Source of the DNA: Alopecurus myosuroides
Lineage: Eukaryota > Streptophyta > Magnoliopsida > Poales > Poaceae
Length of the DNA: 64,000 nt
Direction: 5' to 3'
Assembly: GCA_028641055.1 (NCBI GenBank)
Contig: CM054057.1
Coordinates: forward strand, 399,760,541 to 399,824,540
Shown here: piece by piece, positions 54,691 through 64,000 of the stretch
Layout of the letters: every line of letters begins with the position of its first letter
Position numbering within the stretch: position 1 is the stretch's first letter
The notes under the pieces: model-generated
Told to the model about the DNA's origin: nothing
Database searches by the model: none
The model's input: only the letters and a program-made list of their open reading frames with translations
Translations under genes and position numbers: made by a program

Positions 54691-56656
54691 TTGGTGATTG
54701 ATCTCCATTTAGGCCAAAAGCCTAAGCTTGGGGGAGGTATACCGACATCCCACTCATTTATATATCATGTTCGGTCGGTTCTTTGTATATCCATGTTTTC
54801 GTTTCTTTCGTTTGTTTTCTCTTCTTTTGTTTCTCTTTGTTTTATTGTTTTGTTCTTATTTTCGAAAACACAAAAAGACCAAAAATATTTCTGTTGTTTC
54901 TCCTCGTTTGCTTCTTTAGTTTATTTTTGTTGGTTCGCTTTCTTTTATCGTTTCGGTTTAGTATTCAAAAATCCAAAAATATTTTGCATTATTCGCTTGG
55001 TTCTTTCTGTTACTTTTTTAAATAGAAAACCCAAAAATATTTGTTGTTCTTCTTTGGTTTTGTAAAGTTTGCTGGAGAGTTCACCGGACTTCCATGTCTC
55101 CTTTGGAGCTTGATTATCATTGTATATTATTCAATCCACAAGTGAAGAGCAGTAATGATGATTTACGACAATCCGAGTTATGGTGAGAGGCTGGTATGAA
55201 CTCTATTAGTTTTTTTGTACATATACTCATTGTGTGAACATGCTTAGTCTGTTCATGTAGGGTGTATGTTATTTAATTGATGCTTGGTAGTTCGTGCTTA
55301 CACGTGTTAGTTCCAATTTATTAATATAAGATAGCATGTTGTATGAATGTTTGCTAGCATTTTTTTATTCATATAAGAGTATGACATTGTCGTATCTCCC
55401 TCTGATTGTTTCGCTTGAATTGACTTGGCACATGCTTACGCATGCTATGACTGAAAACAAAAAGTCCCTTAAGCCTCGATGATTTATTTTGCCTCAGAGT
55501 ATTTGTATCATTTTTATGCCCTGTTAATTTTGTTTTGTCGCAAGCATGATTATGACAGTTGTTGCTCTCTTGATTGTCGCTCCCCATCTATTGCTAGCCT
55601 TCACCTGTACTGAGTATGAGCTCTACTCGTGCATCCAACTCCCAAAAACCAAAGTTTTCCAAATGTGTCCACCATACCTACCTATGTATGTAGTATTTAA
55701 CTGCCACTCCAAGTAAATTTCTCATGTTCTACCTTTAAAACTTGCTAAAAATTATTCCTGTTTTGTGCCCCTGTTTTAGCTCATGAGGACGTAAATAGGG
55801 AATCTTTATCTCACTTGTTGATTGGACTTTCACAACCTGGACTAGTGGCTTCATCCCCTTATCCAATGATAGAAGAGCCGGCAGCGGGGTTCCCAGCCCC
55901 AAATTAATACACCAAATTCTCTTCACTCTTTTTGCCCCTGATTTATCAGTCAAAGCATAATTGTGTAAACAAAAGAGAAAGGGGGATGACCTTCTACCCA
56001 GATGCTTCCTTCTATGGGAGCCGCTCTTGTGAAGTCTAGTTGGCTTGTGACGTACTGTATTGTCTGTTTACCATTCGTTGACATAAGAATACACCTCTCT
56101 CAAAAATGTTTTCAATACCTCAGATTAATAAAATAAAAGCTCTAGCACATGAGTTAATCCCTGATTCCCTCTGCGAAGGGCCTTTCTTTTACTTTTATGT
56201 TGAGTCTGCACCTTCTTGAGAGCATGGCTGTTATTCTTAGTGTAATGTGCTTGTCCCAAAACACGGTTGATAGTGGTATAAATTTTATGCTTGTATCTTT
56301 GATATCTTTATTTCTAGTCTTCATTTGAACTTTAGAGGTGCCCTGGCATTTATGTTATGCTCCACTATTAAGGGAAAGCGAGTACACTTTATCATACCCT
56401 ATTATGAGCATTGCAATCCTGTAGATTGAAGTACTTCATGTTGTCTATTATTAGTTTGTTTGCATCTCTTCATGGTTTGCATAATTTTTGGGTGACTTTT
56501 ATTTTCCATACATTTTATTTTGAATTGCCTCAGCACTTGTTTATGTAGTGATTATATTACATCATATGAAACAATTGTGTTTGTAAAAGTCTTTTATCGC
56601 ACTCAGTTGTCACTGAATTGCTTGAGGAAAAGCAATAAGCAAAGCTTGGGGGGAGT
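54691..56656 (+). other. Gypsy internal 3' region with PPT, non-coding
   Basis: Starts TAGGCCAAAAGCCTAAGC (54712) and ends with the PPT AAAGCTTGGGGGGAG before the LTR at 56657. The stretch 55760-55960 (CTCATGAGGACG, AGAAGAGCCGGCAGCGGGGT) matches 9190-9000 in reverse. No gene. Confidence 0.65.
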
Positions 56657-57989
56657 TGATACGTCGAAAACGAATCTCCTTTTCCGAACACTTTTCTTAT
56701 TGTTTTCCTCCAAATTTGTGAGTTTTGGATACCACTAACACGGACTAACGTTGTTTTCAGCAGAATTACTTTGGTGTCTTATTTTTGTGCAGGAAAATCA
56801 AGTTTTGGGAAAATGCCCAGAAACGACCCCATTGGTCTTAAAACACCGGAAGACCCCGGGAGCCAGAAGGGGGCCAGGAGAGGGGCCACACAACCCCCTG
56901 GTGCGCCCCCTCCCTAGGCCGCGCCACCTAGTGGTGTGGGCCACTCCCACACCCCCTCGGACTCCCCTTTCGACTAAATATTGCCTTCAACCCTAAAACG
57001 CGAGGGGGTTTGTCATATTCCGTAGAAAAACAGCAGAGCGCCGCCGCCACCCCGAATCTCGATTCTGGGATCAGAAGTTCTTGTTCTGGCGCCCTGCCGG
57101 GATGAGGATCCGAAGGAGATCATCACCATCAACACCGCCACTCCTTCTCCATCAACCATCCATGTTTCCCCCGTCCATGTGTGAGTAAGCACTACAGTAG
57201 GCTGAGAGGGATGGAAGGAACTGGATGAGATTGATCATCTAATAATGCTAGATTGTTAGGGCATAGTGCTATCCATTGTTAGTGTTTTCTACCATTTTTG
57301 CAACTTGTTATGCTTAATGCTTTTCACTAGGGCCCGAGTGCCATGATTTCAGATCTGAACATGTTATTGTTTCATGAGTATAATATTGTTTCTTGATCAT
57401 ACCTACAAGTTGTTTTACACACATTGTTGTCCGGAACCCGAGGCCCCAAAGTGACAGAAATTGGGACAACCAGAGGGGATGGCTGTGATGTGAGGATCAC
57501 ATGTGTTCGTGGAGTGTTAATGCTTTGCTCCAATGCTTTATTAAAAGGAGCACCTTAATTACCAGTAGTTTCCCTAGAGGCCCCGCTCCACGGGCTGGTA
57601 GGACAAAACATGTTGTGCAAGTTTCTCATTGCGAGCACGTATGACTATATTGGAACACATGCCAATGGTTTGCCTACATGTTTGATACTTTACATTATTA
57701 TCTGCGATTCTCGTGTTCATATTATTACCTGAACTATGTTATCCATGAAACGCATGTCCATCCATTCCCTCTATGCCTACGGTACTTCCCATACTGCTAT
57801 TTTTTATTTCTACTGCTGCTATAAAACTGTTACCACTGATAAATTGTTGCGAGAAAGTATACTTTTAGGTGCAACTGAATTGACAACTCAGTTGTTGATG
57901 CATATAAATATTCTTTGGTGTCGAATCAATAAATTTGGGTTTTACTTCCCTCGAAGACTGTTGCGACCCCCTATACTTGTGGGTCATCA
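56657..57989 (+). repeat. Gypsy LTR with PPT upstream and PBS downstream
   Basis: 1333 bp, TGATACGTCG... to ...GTGGGTCATCA. It has a PPT on its left (as a 3' LTR) and a PBS and gag on its right (as a 5' LTR), so it is shared by two internal regions. Confidence 0.8.
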
Positions 57990-58000
57990 AGACTATTTTT

Positions 58001-58018
58001 TGGCACCGTTGCCGGCGA
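58001..58018 (+). other. Primer binding site, tRNA-Asp type
   Basis: TGGCACCGTTGCCGGCGA, two differences from the tRNA-Asp complement, 11 bp after the LTR end. Confidence 0.75.
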
Positions 58019-58076
58019 GCATAGTTTATTTATTTGCTCGCTTGATCGTGATATTGTTTTCTGCAAGCCATTCATC

Positions 58077-59170
58077 ATGGGCAAGAGTCGTGATGGAAAA
58101 GTTCCTATATTACCATCCACTACAAGAAGAGGTACAACTCTGAACACCTCTAATGCTCTTGATTCACCGTCTGTTATGAGTAAGTTTCTTTGTCCACCAC
58201 ATGTTGTTACTTCTGCTGAGTCTGAGAATGTTTGTGATACTTTTGATGATGCTTCTACTGTGCTTGATGATACTGGTTCTCTAGGTCCTCTCCTAGATGC
58301 TACTATTGCTAGAATCAAACAAATGAAAAATGCCGGAATTTCTGTTGAAAATATTGGTACACCTATTAATTCAAGTGAGAGCATAGATGATCTTGATGAA
58401 ACCTATATTGAATTGAGTGATGATTTTATTGAAGAAGCTCGTGCTACTACTGGTGCAAGTGCTCTTAAGAGTCTTCTTGCAAGACATGCTGTACAATATA
58501 ACTCTTCTCTTGATGCTAAGTTTGCCACATATCCCATACACATTATATACAAGGATTATTATTTATCTTTAGATTTATCTTATATGTCTATTGTTGAGAA
58601 GGAACCTTTTTGTGGAACTGAAAGTAAAAGTGCTATGGAACACATGAATGAGCTTTCATCTTTGAGTAGTTTATTTTCTGATGATTCTAAGCTGCGTACT
58701 TATTTTGTTACCAAGATCTTCCCTTTCTCATTGAAATATGAAGCTAAAATTTGGTTTAACAATCTGTCACCTGGGTGTATTACTGATCCTATGGATTTGG
58801 TTAATGCTTTCTTTCAAAAATATTTTCCTTCTAGTGCCCAACATGTTGCTGTGCAGGACTTCTTTAACTTTAAGCAAACTGAAGGAGAAAAATTGCCTGA
58901 ATCTTGGACAAGGTTTTGTTCTTTGATAAGAGCTAGCCTTGGTACGCATTACCTAAAAATGAGCTCCTAGATATATTTTATAATGGACTAACTGTTGAAT
59001 CTATGACATACCTGGATAGTTGGGCTGGTTGTGTTTTGAGGAAAAGAACTCCAGAAGAAGCTGATGAATTAATGGCTAAAATAGCCAAGAATAATGATGA
59101 TTGGAATATACCTGATCCTACACCTACACTAGTGCCAACACCAATTCCAACACCAAGAAGAGAGGGATGA
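58077..59170 (+). pseudogene. gag: gag of Gypsy element, frameshifted
   Basis: ATG 58077 (MGKSRDGKVPILPSTTRRG) opens a 297-codon frame. The gag domain lies at residues 210-295: FPFSLKYEAKIWFNNLSPG, LVNAFFQKYFP and ESWTRFCSLIRASLG. A shift near 58944 moves homology to the next frame, which continues LLDIFYNGLTVES and TYLDSWAGC up to the stop near 59168. No protease or pol follows; the region ends at 59364 where another LTR starts. Confidence 0.78.
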
Positions 59171-59364
59171 TTTAATTAAATGATGAACTGATGAAGTAAG
59201 CCAAGAAATATCTTAAAGAGAGGGGTATTAAATCTGAAGATGTGAAGAATTTACCTCCTATAGAAGAATTATGTAAGCCCATTCATCATCCATAAACTGT
59301 TGAGGTACACTCTCTCCAATACTTTCATAATAGAGATATTCCTTATTCTAAACCACCTTATCAA

Positions 59365-62300
59365 TGTAGCATCCCACCTTTTAGTAAAAGTGGAATACCT
59401 GTGGTATGTGCTAGTCCCTGGATCAATGCTAGCACCACAGTAGAAAACTTAAAGGTATCATTGCATAAGAGTCAAAATTATTACAACTGAATTCGGAGTA
59501 GCCAAATTGTTAGACCCCGGACCCAGAGATATACAAACTGTCATGTGCTCCTAGCAGTGGACCCACAAGGGCTTCAGGGTTACCAGCCCCGGCCGCAACA
59601 AACAACGGCAGGCAGACCGGATTCATCGGCATATAGTCCGGATCCCCGGTCTACTACTCCTTGTGTCCATGCTAGTCATAACCAGATATGTATACCCAAG
59701 CTTCCACGAGTCGGATGAAACTGAAGGAGCGGGACCAAAGTTATACAGAGCTGCTATGTGTCCAGAAAGTGCAACAACAATCGAGGGTTACAGGGGTTAC
59801 CTCACCCCAGGCCGGATATCTCCGGCAGGCGGGCTCGGACATGGATCATCGGCTCCACAACCCCTCGACTGCGACAACTATGCAGACATAGCCAAAACTG
59901 TATAACAACGGGCTCGAGACCAACAACCGATCAAAGCAGTACTCTAGACATGAAAGTTGTATTAAACAAGGCATACTAGAGTAGCTTACACGCGGAGGTT
60001 ACAGGACCAACATAGGTCAAGCAACCCAACATTACAACAAGCAGCGAAAGCAAAGATGTTGCTATACAACAAGAGCAAAAGGACTAAGAGTCCGAAACAT
60101 AAGCAACGTAGCCAAACCCATACTACAGATACCAGGCTGTTGCCGGGGAACTCCTAACTACTCGTCGACGTCGAGGTAGAACCCCTCTTCAGCTGCATCG
60201 CCGAAGTCTGAAACAAAACAACAACGAGGCAAGGTTGAGTACAAAAGGTACTCAGCAAGACTTGGCTTTTAAGGTTCTTTGCATAAATCCAACTTTGTTT
60301 TCCGAAGATGAGGAAGAAAAGCACGTGTAACAGAGCATTTCTAAAACAGAGGAGGAACCTACTCAACTACTGATATCATCATGTTCTTTAGTCCACCAAG
60401 TACTTTCTCATCCCCAGACTACCTTATGCTACAAGAATCACCCCTCTCGACATAGTCGAGGAGGCATCCTTCATTCATTGCCAGCAAGTTTTAATCATTC
60501 TGTTAGAGTTGTCTATGATCACAGAATCCGTTGCCAAGTCGTCCATAACCGTGGACACGGCTTTCCGAAAGATTTATCCCTGTAGGGGGTACACTTTACC
60601 CACACGTGTCAACCGACTCTTAACGCCACGCGGTAACGCTCCTCTCTAAGAGCGCGTCAGAGTGTGGTCGACCACGGCCTTTACCTTGCTTAGCCCTATC
60701 CATGAGTCAACCCAAACAGGGCCACCCCGTCAACAGGGAGTTGGCCACCTCCTGACGGCACCTGTTCTGTGAGTCGGGACAAGATCCGTGTACGTCGATC
60801 ACTGGTCCCGGTCACGCCCTAGTTTTCTCCAAAACGTTTTATGACACACCCGCAAATGGAAACTTCAATCTACGTGACCCATGGAAGTGACTAAACAAGT
60901 TAGTTAGCCGAGTGGGGTTCATTGGCCCGCGTGTGGCTGTACGTTCAGTCTTGGCTTCGAAGGCGAGAACTCGCACCTAGGGGCATGAACGAGACAAACA
61001 CCACAACCCACAGTGGCCTCAACATCCATGCCATGTTAATCATGTTAAACAACCATATCAAAGCATAAACACCTTTCATACTAGGTTCACGCATTATCGG
61101 CATTTCATCAACCAGATGAAGCAGATCATAAGACTAGGCATGTCTAAGCATTGAACACACAAGGCTCTACGTTACTCAAACAACCCTGGTCATACTAGGA
61201 GGGTAAACAGGTATGAAGGTGACATGTGAGGGGGAGGGTCATGCAGTGGATAGGTTACTCTAACAGACTCAAAACCAAGTTGAAACGAATGCATGAGTAA
61301 GAGGTTGAAAGACTCAAAACATGGGTGGAGCCATGAGGTTGTGCTTGCCTTGCTCGTCGAAAGTAGAGCTTGGGTTGTCGTAGAAAGCTGGGTCGACCTC
61401 CGGATCTCGGTCTACCGATAGCGAGCAACACCGGAAAGAAGGCAAACAATCAATACCTTACGACCATGCAATGCACAATATGTATGCATGAGTAAAACAA
61501 TGCAATTGAAACGAAGTTTAAAGGATAGAACAGTAAGCTAGGGTTTTACGCCGTAAACACCGAACACCGGAGGGGGAGAAAACCCTAAACTAGAGATGTG
61601 ACCAAGCTAAGATGCTCAAAAGACTTTGTAAACCTCATAGCTGGATTGCATTTGTTTCACTGATCAAAATGGTATATTACACTTAATTTTCTATTTTTAT
61701 TGAATAAAAACTTTATTTTCAATATGTAATTGAATTAAATGCAAACTACAAAAGTGACCTAATTTTAAACTTGATTAAACATGTATGAAAGTGGTGCAGC
61801 TGAATAGCTCTCATTTTTATGAACACATTGCATATTTTTATATATTTCTAGGAGTTATAAATTAACAGTTATTGAATTTCCAAAATCATTTTATTTTCTG
61901 TTTTCTATTTAACAAAAGGGGCCCACTGTACAGTTCAAAAGGGGACAGAAACTGCCACTTGGCACGCCACGTGGGCAGGTGATGTCACAGTGACATCACC
62001 ATGACCTCACGGTGGCCGGCCGGTGACGGGGAGTGGCCGCCGGCGGCGATTCCGGCGACCCCCGGAAGCGTGCCTACGCTCGTTCGATGCAGCTCGACGG
62101 GGCGCACCTAACCGTGGTGGCGCCGCCCCGGAAAGGTCACCGGCGGCGAGGTAACGACGGTGAGCGGCGGCGGGAGGCACGGGCTCCGTCAGGTTCGGTG
62201 ATTCCGGCCGAGTGGGAGGAAACGGATGGGGTGGGGAGGTTGAGGGGCTCACCACGGGCCCAACGGAGCAGACGACGGGGCCGGAGGTGGAAGCAATCGG

Positions 62301-63004
62301 CGGCGCGGTGGAGAAGTGGCCGGCGGCCGGAGGGGAGGAAGAAGGCGGCGATCTCCCCGATTAGGCCATCCGGGCTCGATTCCTGGGCGGAGAAGGGGCG
62401 GTGAGGAACGGCGGTTCCAACGGGGTGCTCGGAAGGGTGGGGGAGGGAGCAGAACGGTGGCGCTAGCGGCTCGACGGCGGCGGTCAGTTTCGGGTGGGAG
62501 AGAGAGAGAGGAGGAGAGGGGGTCGCGAGTGAGGAGTTCTCTGCGAGGGAGGCTCGATGCGGACGGCTCTTGAGGAGTCTCGGGCCTCCACGTCGACAGG
62601 GAGAGGAGCAGGAGGTGGCGCGGCGGCGGTTGCCCTCCTGTCACCGGACAGGAGGAAGACGACAGGGGCAATTTCGAAAAAACCCCCGGGAAAGACTAAG
62701 AAATCACAAAGAAGTCCCTGGGAATTTTTAAAACAGAACCAAAACAGAAATTTGAAGGCCTTTTTGTGAGGCAAAAATTGCACAAAAATACTCGTTGGAA
62801 AGCTCTTCAAATTTGCCACCTTTCTAGCACAAAGTTGGATCATTTTGAGAAACTTTGTAGAACAACTTTGTTTGAAACCAGTTTAAGTGATTCTCTGGTA
62901 ATTCTATGATTAAATTTTAAAAGCAAAATTTTTGGTCCATTTTTCATGCATGCATGCCATGTACACAACACCTCTCTTTATTACACAAAAGTAGGAATGT
63001 TACA
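59365..63004 (-). repeat. 3' LTR of a minus-strand Gypsy element, 3640 bp
   Basis: Minus strand: starts TGTAACATTCCTAC at 63004 and ends GTGGGATGCTACA at 59365. The ends resemble those of the LARD LTR, and the inner 3' part (CTAGCATTGATCCAGGGACT, ACCACAGGTAT) matches LARD 43186-43220. GC-rich frames at 62000-62770 are leader-like. A nested insertion starting at 59510 (TTAGACCCCGGACC) cannot be excluded. Confidence 0.65.
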
Positions 63005-63023
63005 AGTCTACCCCCCTTACAAG
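63005..63023 (-). other. Polypurine tract of minus-strand Gypsy element
   Basis: Minus strand TTGTAAGGGGGGTAGACT directly before the LTR; preceded by ATCTCGGGACGAGATTC as in many chromovirus-like grass elements. Confidence 0.7.
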
Positions 63024-63041
63024 AATCTCGTCCCGAGATTC

Positions 63042-63299
63042 CTAGGTTTTAGAAAAGAAGTCGGGGTACTTAGATCGCAAACGATCTTCTCGTTCCCAGG
63101 TTGCTTCGTTCTCTGAATGATGCGACCACTGAACTTTGAGGAACTTGATAGTTTGACTACGAGTTCTTCGTTCGGCCTCATCGAGGATACGGACAGGAAC
63201 CTCTTTGTAGGAGAGATCATCCTTGAGCTTGATGGTTTCGTGGTCCACACCACGAACAGGATCTTTGAAGCAACGTTTGAGTTGCGAGACATGGAATAC
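63042..63299 (-). pseudogene. pol: Gypsy integrase C-terminus (chromo-like domain)
   Basis: Minus-strand frame to TAG 63042. VFHVSQLKRCFK, then VPVRILDEAERRTRSQ and KVQWSHHSENEATWERED with RSKYPDFF at the end: the standard C-terminal end of Gypsy polyproteins. Everything upstream is missing because a different sequence begins at 63300. The domain guides integration in chromoviruses. Confidence 0.85.
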
Positions 63300-64000
63300 T
63301 GTCGCACCCCGGTTTCTAGAGGATACTCATCGCACGAACTGGAAGTCAGGTGCTTGGATTATGGGGCATACCTGCTCCCACGTCCCAGCTTCCTGGTAGG
63401 CCTGCGCTTATGCGCGACAACACAAGCCCTGCTCCCACCGTCGAAGTAAACTATCCGCTAGGAACCCAAGGCACTACTGTCGACGTACTTCATATTCAAG
63501 CACGCACTGTACGTCAACAGCTTTGAACGAAATGATAGCACAAACTGTCTCTAAGACACAAAAGAATGAAATAAGTTTGCAAATAGCCTTCACTAGGGCA
63601 GAGATAGCAAAACACTCATCCAGAGGACACATGTCCCAACATATCATCCATTACATTAGCGGAAGCAATCAAATGGGTCTGAGTACAGACAAATCCAAGG
63701 CTTAAGAAGCCGGAGAAAATAAAGAAAACGAAGCCCATCCACGTAGGTCCTGGATCCTGCCCGGGGTCCAGCCAACTACTCGTCTGCAGTGTCGTCAAAC
63801 TCCACAAAGTAGCCATCCTGGTGATCATCGTAGCCGTAGTCGTACTCTGCGTAAACCACAGCCCCAACGGGGTCAGTACATCCAAGTACTGGCAAGCAAG
63901 ACTCACATTTCATCAAGGAGTTACCCGTCAACACAAGCCGGGATGCTTGGGATCAACGGAAGAAGATAGGTATTACAAAAGCTGCAGCGGGCTGCTCTAA
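63300..64000 (-). repeat. Part of another LTR-like sequence
   Basis: TGTCGCACCCCGG at 63300 looks like an LTR terminus (minus strand ...CCGGGGTGCGACA). The part at 63755-63850 (CCCGGGGTCCAGCC, CTACTCGTC) resembles 60140-60200 of the neighbouring LTR in layout. Runs off the window; no gene seen. Confidence 0.4.

Overview
This window is plant nuclear DNA from a large, repeat-rich grass genome. Pooideae (wheat, barley or oat type) is the likeliest source: the families seen are Gypsy elements with tRNA-Asp-like primer sites, a LARD-like element with very long LTRs, a CACTA element with DUF4216/DUF4218-type transposase, and plant L1 LINEs. No convincing single-copy host gene, rRNA or functional tRNA gene was found. 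Almost every base can be assigned to a transposable element, usually inserted into another one.

Layout. 1-2957: inverted fragment of a LARD-type LTR. 2958-4104: 5'-truncated LINE (minus). 4105-6673: internal remnant of a Gypsy element (plus). 6674-13085: Gypsy element on the minus strand with gag only; its 5' LTR is cut at 13085. 13086-38650: Tat-like Gypsy element (plus) with LTR, PBS, gag, protease, RT, RNase H, a second RNase H-like domain and integrase, all decayed, followed by a spliced antisense ORF. That antisense ORF is split by a 14-kb CACTA transposon (22513-36533; TSD CCT), and the CACTA transposase is itself split by a 1049-bp TRIM (25480-26528; TSD CCTCC) with apparently identical LTRs. 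38651-49427: LARD-like element with LTRs of about 4.6 and 4.3 kb around a 1.8-kb interior, inserted upstream in the same antisense ORF. 49421-52642: LINE with a nearly complete ORF2 fused to the LARD 3' LTR. 52643-53767: unassigned DNA ending in a Helitron-like 3' terminus. 53768-59364: a chain of Gypsy LTR and internal pieces ending in a gag pseudogene. 59365-63299: 3' LTR and integrase C-terminus of a minus-strand Gypsy element whose LTR ends resemble those of the LARD. 63300-64000: part of one more LTR-like sequence.

How the genes relate. The CACTA element carries a TNP2-type transposase, a four-exon second gene (En/Spm TNPA-like N-terminus and a degenerate Ulp1-like C-terminus), and a small protein with an RNase H1 N-terminal (viroplasmin-like) domain plus a hydrophobic tail. 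Arrays of a GTGCGTCACGG-type motif lie at both ends and again between the two main genes. A tandem repeat of about 278 bp between the second and third genes has hairpin arms that change together from copy to copy; I consider this the most unusual signal in the window. The TNP2 frame is broken only by the young TRIM, whereas the Tat-like element has many stops and frameshifts.
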